From: Streptomyces luteogriseus
GTDB lineage: Bacteria; Actinomycetota; Actinomycetes; Streptomycetales; Streptomycetaceae
Direction of reading: 5' to 3'
NCBI RefSeq assembly: GCF_014205055.1
Contig: NZ_JACHMS010000001.1
Coordinates: 7,964,501-8,028,500 of the forward strand
Length of the DNA stretch: 64,000 nt
Part shown: positions 40,228 through 48,920 of the stretch, in pieces
Numbering within the stretch: position 1 is the stretch's first letter
How the letters are laid out: every line of letters begins with the position of its first letter
Notes under the pieces: generated by a model
Seen by the model: only the letters and a program-made list of their open reading frames with translations
Told to the model about the DNA's origin: nothing
Databases searched by the model: none
Program-made: the position numbers and the translations under genes

Positions 40228-41871
40228 GTGCTCATACGGTCTGGCAGACGACTGCTCCGCGTCCTCGCGGCCATGGTGACGGTCACGGCGTCCCTGACGG
40301 CCTCCGCTCACTCCACCGCCTCGGCCGCGCCCGGCAGCCCGGCGCTCACCCCACCCTTGGGCTGGAACAGCTGGAACAGCTTCGGGTGCGGGATCACCGA
40401 GACCCAGGTTCGTCAGGCCGCCGACGCGATGGTGTCCTCGGGCATGCGGGACGCCGGCTACCGCTATGTGGTGGTCGACGACTGCTGGTTCGACCCGCAG
40501 CGAGACGCGGCGGGCAACCTGCGGGCCAATGCGGCCAAGTTTCCGAGTGGGATGAAGGCGCTGGGGGACTACATCCACGGCAAGGGCCTGAAGTTCGGCA
40601 TCTACCAGGTGCCGGGCGAGCGCACCTGCGCGCAGGCCACCGGAGGCTACCCGGGATCCACGGGCAGCAGGGGGCACGAGGCTCAGGACGCCGCCACGTT
40701 CGCCTCATGGGGCGTCGACTACCTCAAGTACGACTGGTGCTCCTCCAGTGGCACCCGTGACGAGCAGGTCGCGCGTTTCACGCTCATGCGCGATGCCCTG
40801 CGTGCCACCGGGCGGCCGATCGTCTACAGCATCAACCCCAACAGCCTCCACGCCATCACCGGCGCCGCATACAACTGGGGCGAGGTCGCCGACCTGTGGC
40901 GGACGACCGAGGACCTCCTCGACATCTGGCAGAACGGCAACACCAACAGCTATCCGATGGGCGTCGGCAACGTCCTGGACGTCACCGCGCCGCTGGCGGC
41001 GCAGTCGGGACCAGGGCACTGGAACGACCCCGACATGCTGGTCGTCGGCCGGCCCGGTCTGTCGCTGACCGAGTCCCGCTCGCATTTCGGCCTCTGGGCG
41101 CTGCTGGGCGCACCGCTCATGGCCGGCAACGACATCCGCACCATGTCCGCCGACGTGAGCGCGATCCTGCGCAACTCCCGCCTGCTGGCGGTGAACCAGG
41201 ACCCGCTGGGCGCGGGCGGGCGCAGGGTGCGTGACGACGGCAGCACCGAGGTGTTCGCCAAGCCGTTGTCCGACGGCTCGGTCGCGGTGGGCCTGTTCAA
41301 CCGGGGAAGCGGCACGGCGACGGTCACCACCACGGCTGCGCAAGTCGGCCTGTCCGGCGGGGCGTTCACCCTCACGGACCTGTGGACCGGCGGCACTTCC
41401 AGCACGTCCGGGCAGATCTCGGCGAGCGTCCCCGCGCACGGCGTGGCCGTGTTCCGGGTGAGCGGGGGCAGCCCGCTCGCCGCCACCACCTCGCGGCTGC
41501 GTGGCAACGGGTCCGGCCGCTGCCTGGACGTGGACAAGGCCTCCACCACGGCCGGGGCCACGGTACTGATCTGGGACTGCCACACGGCCGCCAACCAACT
41601 GTGGACCACGTGGGCCGGTGGCGAGATCCGTGTCTTCGGCGACAAGTGCCTGGACGCCTACGACCGGGGCACCGTCAACGGCACCCGCGTCATCACCTGG
41701 CCCTGCAACGGCCAGGACAACCAGAAATGGACCGTCGGCTCCGACGGGTCGGTCCGCAACGTCCACGCCGGGCTGTGCCTCGACGTCGACCGGGCCGGCA
41801 CCGCCAACGGAACCCCGCTGGTCCTGTGGACCTGCAACGGCCAGGCCGGCCAGAAGTGGAACCGCGCGTGA
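40228..41871 (+). CDS. Secreted GH27 alpha-galactosidase with C-terminal CBM13
   Basis: The 547-residue protein starts at a GTG with AAAGGAG six bases upstream and has a signal peptide. The GH27 barrel begins TPPLGWNSWNSFGCGI. The nucleophile is Asp169 in LKYDWC, and the acid/base lies in GHWNDPDML (264-271). A beta-sandwich follows, then a ricin-type beta-trefoil CBM13 from about residue 420 with QxW-like repeats (GRCLDVDKAS; DKCLDAYDRG; GLCLDVDRAG; NQKW). It would release alpha-galactose (or beta-L-arabinopyranose, for some members) from plant galactomannan or xylan. It is convergent with the GH43 gene 70 bases away. Confidence 0.93.
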   Translation: MLIRSGRRLLRVLAAMVTVTASLTASAHSTASAAPGSPALTPPLGWNSWNSFGCGITETQVRQAADAMVSSGMRDAGYRYVVVDDCWFDPQRDAAGNLRANAAKFPSGMKALGDYIHGKGLKFGIYQVPGERTCAQATGGYPGSTGSRGHEAQDAATFASWGVDYLKYDWCSSSGTRDEQVARFTLMRDALRATGRPIVYSINPNSLHAITGAAYNWGEVADLWRTTEDLLDIWQNGNTNSYPMGVGNVLDVTAPLAAQSGPGHWNDPDMLVVGRPGLSLTESRSHFGLWALLGAPLMAGNDIRTMSADVSAILRNSRLLAVNQDPLGAGGRRVRDDGSTEVFAKPLSDGSVAVGLFNRGSGTATVTTTAAQVGLSGGAFTLTDLWTGGTSSTSGQISASVPAHGVAVFRVSGGSPLAATTSRLRGNGSGRCLDVDKASTTAGATVLIWDCHTAANQLWTTWAGGEIRVFGDKCLDAYDRGTVNGTRVITWPCNGQDNQKWTVGSDGSVRNVHAGLCLDVDRAGTANGTPLVLWTCNGQAGQKWNRA

Positions 41872-41940
41872 GGGACGTGGCACACCCGCGGCCCGCAGAA
41901 GAGGAGTCGGCGCTCCGGAGCACGGTTGCCAGAGCCGGAC

Positions 41941-43479
41941 TCAGCCGTCGAGGGGCTCGTAGTCGAACCAGTCGAAGTGGACGGTGCCTGCCGCGGCGTA
42001 CATGCCGATGACGCGACCGGTGAAGCCGCCGGCGACCTCGGTCGACAGGTAGCGGCCGTCGAGGGTCGCCAGCTCGGTGAACGCGCCGTCGGGCTCCTCG
42101 AAGCCGAGGGAGACGACGTCGGGTCCCGTGCACGGCCCGTGCGGAGACGGCGGTTCCGTGATCGTGACGGCGAGGACCACCGGCCCGGCGGGCACGGACC
42201 GTGCGGCCACGACCGTGCGCAGGGAGCCGACGCGAGCGACCACCCGCACCCGGGTGCCGGACACCTCGACCGCGTAATGGTGCCGCTCGTCGAGCCGGAC
42301 GGCGAGGCCACCGCCGCCCTCCGCGGCATCGACCAGCGTGCGGGCCCGGCACGACGGATGCTGCTGGCGCCGGCCGGTGAACACCACGTCGGACTCGTCC
42401 AGGGAGCCGCCCCGGGCGCGGAGCGTCAGCCACCCGGGGCGCTCCTCGGTGGTGCAGTGTGCGGCGGGCCGGTCGCGCAGGGAGATCCAGGACGGCCCGA
42501 GTCCGGTGAGCTCGAAGTCGTCCCGGGGCTGCACGACGGGTCCGGGGGAGAGCGGCCACGGGAGTTCGGGCAGGTCCAGGGCGACCTCGCCGACGACCGG
42601 CCAGTCGTCCACCCAGGTCACGGGGGCCAGGAAGGTCTCCCGGCCGAGCACGTGCCAGCCCGGCGTGCCGCCGCACGGTCGCACGCCGAGCAGCACCATC
42701 CACCAGGAGCCGTCGAGGCCTTGGACCAGGTCGGCGTGCCCGGTGTTCTGGACGGGGTGGTCGGTGCCGCGATGGGTGAGGATCGGGTTGGCCGGGCACG
42801 GCTCGAACGGACCGGCGGGGGTACGGCCCCTGGCGATCGAGACACCGTGGCCGCGCTCGGTACCGCCCTCGGCGATGAGCAGGTACCAGTAGTCGCCGAT
42901 CCGGTACAGATGCGGCGCCTCCGGGGCCTTGGCGCCGGGCCCGCCGGACCAGAGCCTGCGCGGTGTCCCGTACGTCTTCCCGGTGGACGGGTCGATACGG
43001 ACCTGGGAGACCCCGGCGACCGTGCACCAGCAGGTGCCGTCCTCGTCCCAGGCGAGGTCGGGATCGATGCCCGGAACCCCCGGCGCCCGGATGGGATCCG
43101 ACCACGGTCCGGCCGGGTCGGTGGCCGTGACGATCAGGTTGCCGCCGCCCTCGCTGCAGTTGGTGACGATCAGCCAGAAGCGGCCGTCGTGGTGGCGCAG
43201 GGTCGGGGCGTAGATCCCGCCGGAGGAGGGCGTGGAGGCGGGCAGGCGCAGTTGCTCGGGCCGGTCCAGGGCGTTGCCGATCTGCGTCCAGTGCACCAGG
43301 TCACGGCTGTGGAAGAGGGGCACTCCGGGGAAGTACTCGAAGCTGGAGCAGGCCAGGTAGTAGTCGTCGCCGACGCGGCAGACGCTCGGGTCGGGGTGAA
43401 AGCCGGGGATCACGGGGTTGGTGAAGTGTCCGGGCCCTGCCTCATGCACCCGGCGGGAGGTCCCGTTTTCCTTGGTCAT
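41941..43479 (-). CDS. GH43 beta-xylosidase/arabinofuranosidase with C-terminal beta-sandwich
   Basis: From the ATG at 43479 the 512-residue protein has no signal peptide and is probably cytoplasmic. The propeller carries Asp30 (FHPDPS), Asp139 (GIDPDLAW) and Glu187 (APEAPHLY), the GH43 triad. A C-terminal jelly-roll (from about 330) is typical of XynB-type xylosidases. It would cleave imported xylo-oligosaccharides. The frame stays open to 43761, but a LacI-type palindrome (43501-43510) lies within that extension and would overlap an upstream start at 43518, so 43479 is preferred. A GGGGTGGG tract precedes it. Convergent with the galactosidase. Confidence 0.9.
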   Translation of the reverse strand: MTKENGTSRRVHEAGPGHFTNPVIPGFHPDPSVCRVGDDYYLACSSFEYFPGVPLFHSRDLVHWTQIGNALDRPEQLRLPASTPSSGGIYAPTLRHHDGRFWLIVTNCSEGGGNLIVTATDPAGPWSDPIRAPGVPGIDPDLAWDEDGTCWCTVAGVSQVRIDPSTGKTYGTPRRLWSGGPGAKAPEAPHLYRIGDYWYLLIAEGGTERGHGVSIARGRTPAGPFEPCPANPILTHRGTDHPVQNTGHADLVQGLDGSWWMVLLGVRPCGGTPGWHVLGRETFLAPVTWVDDWPVVGEVALDLPELPWPLSPGPVVQPRDDFELTGLGPSWISLRDRPAAHCTTEERPGWLTLRARGGSLDESDVVFTGRRQQHPSCRARTLVDAAEGGGGLAVRLDERHHYAVEVSGTRVRVVARVGSLRTVVAARSVPAGPVVLAVTITEPPSPHGPCTGPDVVSLGFEEPDGAFTELATLDGRYLSTEVAGGFTGRVIGMYAAAGTVHFDWFDYEPLDG

Positions 43480-43500
43480 GCCGGCCCACCCCTTGTCGTC

Positions 43501-43510
43501 GAAGCGCTTC
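43501..43510. promoter_or_regulatory. LacI-type operator core next to the GH43 start
   Basis: GAAGCGCTTC is a perfect 10-bp palindrome 22 bases before the ATG at 43479. It repeats the core of the 18-bp site at 43619-43636. Two copies about 120 bp apart suit a looping repressor. Confidence 0.6.
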
Positions 43511-43618
43511 ACTTCCATTCGCACGTTAACGGGCGTCTTCCGTGTGGAACAAGGGTCCCGACCGGGCTGCGCCTTCTTGCACTCGTCAATCGACAACGTG
43601 AGGTAGTGGTGAACCGTC

Positions 43619-43636
43619 TGTCGAAGCGCTTCGACA
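43619..43636. promoter_or_regulatory. 18-bp perfect palindromic operator upstream of GH43
   Basis: TGTCGAAGCGCTTCGACA is perfectly self-complementary. It has the AAGCGCTT centre of LacI/GalR-family operators. It lies 140 bases upstream of the GH43 start and about 50 bases from the stop of the convergently placed phosphatase gene. Confidence 0.75.
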
Positions 43637-43685
43637 CCGAAATGGAGCGTGGCGGGAGCCGGGGACGGCCCGCCGGATACGGATC

Positions 43686-46115
43686 TCAAAGCGTCTGGGG
43701 CTCGCCAAGGGTCTGAGCACACCAGATCGTCTTGCCGTAGGTGGTGTGCCGGGTGCCCCACCCCTGGGTGAGCTGGGCGACGAGCAGCAGGCCCCGGCCG
43801 CCTTCGTCGAAGGCGCGTGCCCGGCGCAGGTGCGGTGCGGTGCTGCTGGCGTCGGAAACCTCGCAGATCAGGGAGATGTCGCGAATCAGCCGCAGCATGA
43901 TCGGGGGCTCGCCGTATCTGATGGCGTTGGTGACCAGCTCGCTGACGACCAGTTCGGTGACGAACGACGCCTCCTCCAGGCCCCAGGCCTCCAGCTGGTC
44001 GAGGGCGAACTTCCTGGCGCGCGGCACCTGTGCGGGGTCGGGTGGGACGTCCCAGTCGGCGACATGCTGGGGATCCAGCGCGCGGGTGCGGGCGAGCAGC
44101 AGGGCGGCGTCGTCGGTGCGGCGTTCGACGAGCATGGCGTCGATGACCGTGTCACACAGGCCCTCCAGCGACGTGGCCGGACGGTTCAGGACCCGCAGCA
44201 GCGCGGCGACCCCCTGGTCGGCATCGCGCTCGCGGCTCCCCACCAGTCCGTCGGTGTAGAGGGCGAGCAGGCTGCCCTCGGGCAGCTCGAGCTCGACCGC
44301 CTCGAACGGCAGCCCTCCGATACCGAGCGGTGGCCCCGGCCGGGCGGGAACCGGGGCCCTGGTTCCGTCCGGGGAGATGACCAGCGGCAGCGGGTGACCT
44401 GCGCTCGCCAGGGTGAAGCGGCGGGAGACCGGGTCGTAGACGGTGTAAAGGCAGGTGGCCCCGAACTCGCCCGTCGGCTGGAAGCCGCCGGCGGGCTGGA
44501 GATCGCTGGCGAGATGGATGACCAGGTCGTCCAGGTGGGTCAGCAACTCGTCCGGTGGCAGATCCACGTCGGCGAGCGTGCGGACCGCCGTGCGCAGCCG
44601 GCCCATGCTGGCCGAGGCGTGCAGGCCGTGACCGACCACGTCGCCGACGACCAGGGCGGTCCGGGCACCGGAGAGCGGAATGACGTCGAACCAGTCACCG
44701 CCCACTTCCGAGCCGGTCCCGGCGGGCAGGTAGCGGGACGCCACCTCGAGTGCCTCCTGGACCGGCAGCCGCTGCAGCAGCAGGCTGCGCTGCAGGGTCA
44801 GCGCGGTCGTGCGCTCGCGTGCGTACCGACGGGCGTTGTCGATGGCGACGGCCGCTTTGGCGGTGAGCTCTTCGGCGAGGATCAGGTCGTCGGCCGTGAA
44901 GGCCTCGGGCCGGTCGCTGCGGGAGAACGCGACCACGCCGAGCAGCGCGCCGCGCGCCCGGAGCGGCACGGTGATACGGCCGGTCGTCCGCTGCGCCGCG
45001 AGGGACTCGTCGATCAACGGATTGCCCGGCGGCCAGTGCGCCGGGTCTGCGGCGAGCCCGGGCCCGAAGGCCCACTCGCCGCCAGGACCGGGCTCGGTCG
45101 CGAGCTGAACCGTGGACCTGCCGGTGGCCATGCAACGGGCGGCGACGGAATCGGGAGCGTGACCGACCGGGGCAGGGTGCCCGGAGGCCTGGTCGGTGTC
45201 GTACGCCGTGCTGTGCCGGGCGGCGCGGCGGAGCGCGATGGCTTCACCGGAGGCAGGGGACAGGGGTGGTTCCTCTCCGCGCAGCACCTCGTCGAAGAGA
45301 TCGACGGTGACGAGGTCGGCGAACCCCGGGACCGGGGTCCTGGCCAGTTCCTGGGCGGTGCCCAGCACGTCGAGTGTCCGGCCGATGCCACCACTGGCCT
45401 CGTTGAGCATGAGCAGGCGCTGCCGGGCCCAGTACTCGGCGCTCATGTCGAATCCCCAGTTGGCGACCGCGCGGACCCTGCCCTCGGCATCCCGTACGGG
45501 CCACATGCTGGTCGCCCAGGCGTTGGCGTAGTCGCTGCCGAGCGGACGGAAGACGGTGATGAGACGCGCGGGGTCACCGGTTCTCGCCACCTCGGAGAGC
45601 TTGTCGGTGTACGCCCTGTCGTCCAGATCGGGGAACAGCTCGCGGTACTTCTCGTCGAGCACCTGCTCCTCGGAGTGCGCCATCACTCGGCACGCGGAGG
45701 CGTTGACCCACAGAAACCGCAGCTCAGGGTCGTAGACGCCCAGAGCGAAGGGGCACTGCTCGAAGGCCAGGTCGGCGATCACCGGGCGGCGTTCCCAGCG
45801 GTGGACGGTCATCGCGTGGCCCAGCAGCCGGCCGTCGGCGCCGAACAGCGGATGAGCCGACACCAGGGCGTCGACCGTGGAACCGTCCCGGTGGCGCAGG
45901 GGGAGGAGCTCCGCCTGGCCGGGACCGCTGCCGGAGCTCTCGGGGAAGCCGGGTGGTGGGGGAGCGGCCAGCAGGTCGGTGACCGGGCGCCCGACGGCGT
46001 CCTCCGCCGGCCAGCCCAGCAGCAGCCGCCCGCTCTCGCTCCAGCCGCTCACCACGCCGTCCGGCCCCACCACAAGCACGGCAGCGCGGGCCTCCTGCTT
46101 GCCGGCCATGTCCAC
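43686..46115 (-). CDS. Multidomain sensor phosphatase: PAS-PAS-GAF-PP2C-HATPase
   Basis: The 809-residue protein begins with a PAS (VLVVGPDGVVSGWSESGRLL), a second PAS (FLWVNASACRVMAHSEEQVL), a GAF-like region (up to about 420) and a PP2C/SpoIIE domain (EVGGDWFDVIPLSGARTALV; VGDVVGHGLHASASMG; LASAGHPLPLVI; ALYTDGLVGSR). It ends with an RsbW-like HATPase with N box FVTELVVSELVTNAIRYG and GGRGLLLVAQL. Thus the phosphatase and the kinase-like partner of a partner-switching system are in one chain, a layout found in Streptomyces. It would integrate several signals to release a sigma factor. ATG 46115; ATG 46109 is an alternative. The target STAS protein is not next to it. Confidence 0.9.
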   Translation of the reverse strand: MDMAGKQEARAAVLVVGPDGVVSGWSESGRLLLGWPAEDAVGRPVTDLLAAPPPPGFPESSGSGPGQAELLPLRHRDGSTVDALVSAHPLFGADGRLLGHAMTVHRWERRPVIADLAFEQCPFALGVYDPELRFLWVNASACRVMAHSEEQVLDEKYRELFPDLDDRAYTDKLSEVARTGDPARLITVFRPLGSDYANAWATSMWPVRDAEGRVRAVANWGFDMSAEYWARQRLLMLNEASGGIGRTLDVLGTAQELARTPVPGFADLVTVDLFDEVLRGEEPPLSPASGEAIALRRAARHSTAYDTDQASGHPAPVGHAPDSVAARCMATGRSTVQLATEPGPGGEWAFGPGLAADPAHWPPGNPLIDESLAAQRTTGRITVPLRARGALLGVVAFSRSDRPEAFTADDLILAEELTAKAAVAIDNARRYARERTTALTLQRSLLLQRLPVQEALEVASRYLPAGTGSEVGGDWFDVIPLSGARTALVVGDVVGHGLHASASMGRLRTAVRTLADVDLPPDELLTHLDDLVIHLASDLQPAGGFQPTGEFGATCLYTVYDPVSRRFTLASAGHPLPLVISPDGTRAPVPARPGPPLGIGGLPFEAVELELPEGSLLALYTDGLVGSRERDADQGVAALLRVLNRPATSLEGLCDTVIDAMLVERRTDDAALLLARTRALDPQHVADWDVPPDPAQVPRARKFALDQLEAWGLEEASFVTELVVSELVTNAIRYGEPPIMLRLIRDISLICEVSDASSTAPHLRRARAFDEGGRGLLLVAQLTQGWGTRHTTYGKTIWCAQTLGEPQTL

Positions 46116-46858
46116 GCGCCTCGCCTCCGTCCGGACAGCCGTGCCTGTCAGCGCCGGTTTCCAGCCGCACTTTCCAGCCTAGGTCCGCTTCAGCACCATG
46201 GCGCCCCGGCCGGTGCCTCGGCCGTCGTGGGCCGAGCCATGCCGCGGGCAGTCTCGGGCGTCCACGGCTCACCGGGGTTGACTGCGTGGAGAAGTCGCGG
46301 GTGCCGAGGTCGCCCACCACGGGCTGAGCGCGCCGTGACGCACGCCGGCGTTGCTGGTCCGCTCGCGCCGCCACGCCAAGGGCAGCGTCTCCGGCGGCTC
46401 CTGCGCGGTGAAGCGCCGCGACACGTTCGAACTGCCTTCCCGGGTCCACTGTTTGAGGCTGGAGCCGGAGGCGACGGTGCCACCACTGCCCCAGGGCTGG
46501 GCCGTTGGCGGCGTGGATGATCCGGCGCCGACCGGCGGAGTATCGTCCCGCCCGGTGCGGCGCGACCGGACGGGACACTTCTCCGGCCGCTCGGCGAGGA
46601 CCGACCCGACAGGTGCGGGACGGGCGTGAGGCGGCCGTGCCGGGCGTCCTTCACCACCCCTCAACTACTCTCCCAGGCCTACGAGTTCACCGCCGTGCGT
46701 CGGCCGGCCGACGGCCGCCTCGCCTCATCACCGGGTTCCGGCAAGGGGAAGCGCCATGTCCGCTCCGGGAACGTCCGGAGTGCGGCCGCGAGAGGTGCGG
46801 TCGGGTCACCTTCTTCTGCCCCGTGACCGCCGGATCCCTCGATTCGCCGGTCAGGAAC
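46116..46858. other. Long intergenic region without a supported gene
   Basis: About 740 bases separate the phosphatase from the HEAT gene. Both strands have open frames, but they are Arg/Pro/Ser-rich with no domain, start signal or consistent coding. The segment from about 46550 to 46700 shifts frame repeatedly, which suggests old coding DNA. I see no strong hairpin or palindrome until the promoter at 46859. Confidence 0.4.
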
Positions 46859-46889
46859 TTGACCTTGACACAGTGACAAGGTTTTCACT
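46859..46889 (+). promoter_or_regulatory. MerR-type promoter with 19-bp palindrome in the spacer
   Basis: TTGACC (46859-46864) and TTCACT (46884-46889) are separated by 19 bases, the over-long spacer on which MerR-family activators act. CCTTGACACAGTGACAAGG at 46863-46881 is a 19-bp palindrome with one mismatch lying across the spacer. The second gene downstream encodes a MerR protein, so autoregulation is likely. Confidence 0.75.
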
Positions 46890-46901
46890 GGGGCGCAGGA
46901 G

Positions 46902-47600
46902 GTGGTCCCGATCAACGCGACCGACGTGACGCCGCAGAACACCCGAGTGACCAACGCCCTGAGCGCCCAGGACTTGTCGATCCGGCTTCAGGCGGCCATG
47001 GCGGTCGGCTCGAACCCCGACCCCGTGTTCCTGGAGCCGCTCGTCGAGCGGTGCGCGGTCGAGCCGGACTTCTTCGTACGAGACACGCTGTCCTGGGCGC
47101 TGACCCGTCTCCCGCCGGAGATCACCCTGCCCCGGCTGCGCCGGGAGCTCGACTCCGAGCGCACCCAGGCCCGCAGCCAGGCGCTGCACACCCTCTCCAA
47201 GATCGGCGACAGGAGCACCTGGGCCTGGATCACCCGCGACATGCTGCGGGACGCCGATGACGAGGCCGCGCGGACCGCGTGGCGCGTCGCGGTCGTTCTC
47301 GTGCCCGAGGACGAGGAGAAGGAGCTGGCCGGCGAACTGGTTCTGCAGCTCGGCCGCGGCGACCGGAAGGTGCAGCTGAGCCTGAGCCGGGCCTTGGCCG
47401 AGCTCGGCGACGTGATCAAGCCCGCCCTGGAGAGGGCCGCGGAGAGTTCCGACCCGGCGGTGGCCGCGCACGCCCGTGCCACCGAGCTGCTCCGGCAGAA
47501 CCCGGAGACCGCGTTTGACGCGGTCCTCGACGAGGCGAGGCGCGTGGTCGCACTCGGTCCGGAACGAGCCGCGGAGGCTTCGGAGGCCGGGGGTTGCTGA
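46902..47600 (+). CDS. HEAT-repeat protein coupled to a MerR-HEAT regulator
   Basis: The protein of about 230 residues is built of helical pairs typical of HEAT repeats (e.g. FLEPLVERCAVEPDFFVRDT; LSWALTRLPPEITLPRLRRE; ARSQALHTLSKIGDRSTWAW). It has no enzyme motif. The start is uncertain. GTG 46902 lies inside the AGGAGG at 46897-46902. An in-frame ATC at 46911 stands eight bases after that site, and GTG 46926 or 46929-type starts are too far for it. The stop overlaps the next gene's start by seven bases, so the two are coupled. HEAT folds bind proteins, so it may partner with the HEAT part of the MerR protein. Confidence 0.85.
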   Translation: MVPINATDVTPQNTRVTNALSAQDLSIRLQAAMAVGSNPDPVFLEPLVERCAVEPDFFVRDTLSWALTRLPPEITLPRLRRELDSERTQARSQALHTLSKIGDRSTWAWITRDMLRDADDEAARTAWRVAVVLVPEDEEKELAGELVLQLGRGDRKVQLSLSRALAELGDVIKPALERAAESSDPAVAAHARATELLRQNPETAFDAVLDEARRVVALGPERAAEASEAGGC

Positions 47601-48646
47601 TCGGCGATGTGGCCCGGCGCTCCGGGGTGAGCACACGGATGCTCCGGCACTACGACGCCCTGGGGCTGGTGCGGCCCACGGGCCGCACCGTCGGTGGCTA
47701 CCGCGAGTACTCCGCCGAGGATGTCCGCAGGATCTTCCACGTGGAGAGCCTGCGGTCCCTCGGGCTCTCGCTCAAGCAGATCGGCCGCGCGCTGGAGGAC
47801 CCGGCCCTCACGCCGTCCGCCCTGGTCGGCGAACTCATCCGGCAGGCGGAGGAGCGCCTGGCGCGAGAACAGGAGCTGCTCGAGCGGCTCCGCGCGATCG
47901 ACGCGTCGGCGCCCACCGACTGGCAGGCAGTGCTGCGCATCGCCGAACTCATGCGGGAACTCCACTCGGCCAGCGCCGCCCAAAGACAGCAGGCCGTCCT
48001 GGCCCGGCCGGAGGACGTGCCGGTACCCCCCGAACTGCTGGCCGAGGCGGTCCTGACCGAGTCCGACCCGCATGTCGCGGGAGCCCTGCGCTGGGCGCTC
48101 GCCCGCTCGGGCGGCGACGGCGTGCCGGCGTTGCGCGGCGGCATGCACGCGGAGGACGCCGACGTCCGGCGGCGCGCCGTGCTGGCGCTCGCCGAGATGC
48201 CCGAGGCTCCGGGTGCGGCCGCGGTGCTCGAGGACGCCCTCGGGGACCCGGACACGACGGTGCGCAGGCACGCGGCTCTGGCTCTGGGCAGGCAGGGGGT
48301 GGCCGCGGCCGTGCCCACACTCGTCGGCATGGTGGTGGAGGGATCCAACGACGTGGACGCGGCGGAGGTTCTGGGAACGCTGTCCCTGGACCCCGGCTGC
48401 ACGGACCGGATCACGACTGCCCTGATCGATGAACTGGCCGCGCCCACCGCGGACTCCGCGACGCGGATCCGCCTGGCCCAGGCGCTGGTCGAGCTCGCGG
48501 GGACCGCCGCGCAGGAGGTTCTGTGCCAACTGGCCCACGACGACGACGGCGCCGTCGCTCTCGTCGCCTCGGCCCTGGTCGGAGTTCTCACGGAGCGGAC
48601 CGTCGCAGACCACGCCGACGACCATCCTCCGTGCCCATCTCCATGA
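47594..48646 (+). CDS. MerR-family regulator fused to HEAT repeats
   Basis: The 350-residue protein has a complete MerR winged helix (LIGDVARRSGVSTRMLRHYD; RPTGRTVGGYREYSAEDVRR) and coiled dimer helix (REQELLERLRAI) in its first 120 residues. The rest is a solenoid of HEAT/PBS-lyase-like repeats (GVPALRGGMHAEDADVRRRA; AAVLEDALGDPDTTVRRHAA; AAVPTLVGMVVEGSNDVDAA). Most MerR proteins carry a small ligand or metal domain instead. It starts seven bases inside the HEAT gene and probably controls the promoter at 46859. It may sense a protein or nucleotide ligand through the solenoid. The ligand is not known. Confidence 0.9.
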   Translation: MLIGDVARRSGVSTRMLRHYDALGLVRPTGRTVGGYREYSAEDVRRIFHVESLRSLGLSLKQIGRALEDPALTPSALVGELIRQAEERLAREQELLERLRAIDASAPTDWQAVLRIAELMRELHSASAAQRQQAVLARPEDVPVPPELLAEAVLTESDPHVAGALRWALARSGGDGVPALRGGMHAEDADVRRRAVLALAEMPEAPGAAAVLEDALGDPDTTVRRHAALALGRQGVAAAVPTLVGMVVEGSNDVDAAEVLGTLSLDPGCTDRITTALIDELAAPTADSATRIRLAQALVELAGTAAQEVLCQLAHDDDGAVALVASALVGVLTERTVADHADDHPPCPSP

Positions 48647-48718
48647 ACGCTTACCGCAGTTCACCCGGGAACCGTCCGGGAAGGACTCCGAGGAACCGAC
48701 GCATCGCCCTGGAGGACA

Positions 48719-48830
48719 TCAGGCGCAAGACGTCTTGAGGTTGTCTCCGGGCAGGCCGAGCGCGGCGATGATGTCACGCGTGGTGTCGGCGAGTTGGGGC
48801 TGGTACGGGACCGCGCTCCACGGTCCGGCC
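48719..48830 (-). pseudogene. Unidentified C-terminal gene fragment
   Basis: On the reverse strand the frame AGPWSAVPYQPQLADTTRDI then IAALGLPGDNLKTSCA and a stop at 48719 has good coding quality. It has no start or recognisable beginning; the upstream bases move to another frame. I cannot assign a family. Confidence 0.35.
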
Positions 48831-48920
48831 GTCGCGGCCGGCGTCCGGGGCCGCCCCAGGGCCGCCCGTCTCCGCGTACTCGCGCCGAGCGTCACGACGG
48901 GCCGGTGGCCCCTTCGATGA

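Noticed and set aside
43746..46520. A 924-residue forward frame opposite the large phosphatase
   Set aside because: Antisense shadow of the PAS-GAF-PP2C-HATPase gene; no start signal or domain.
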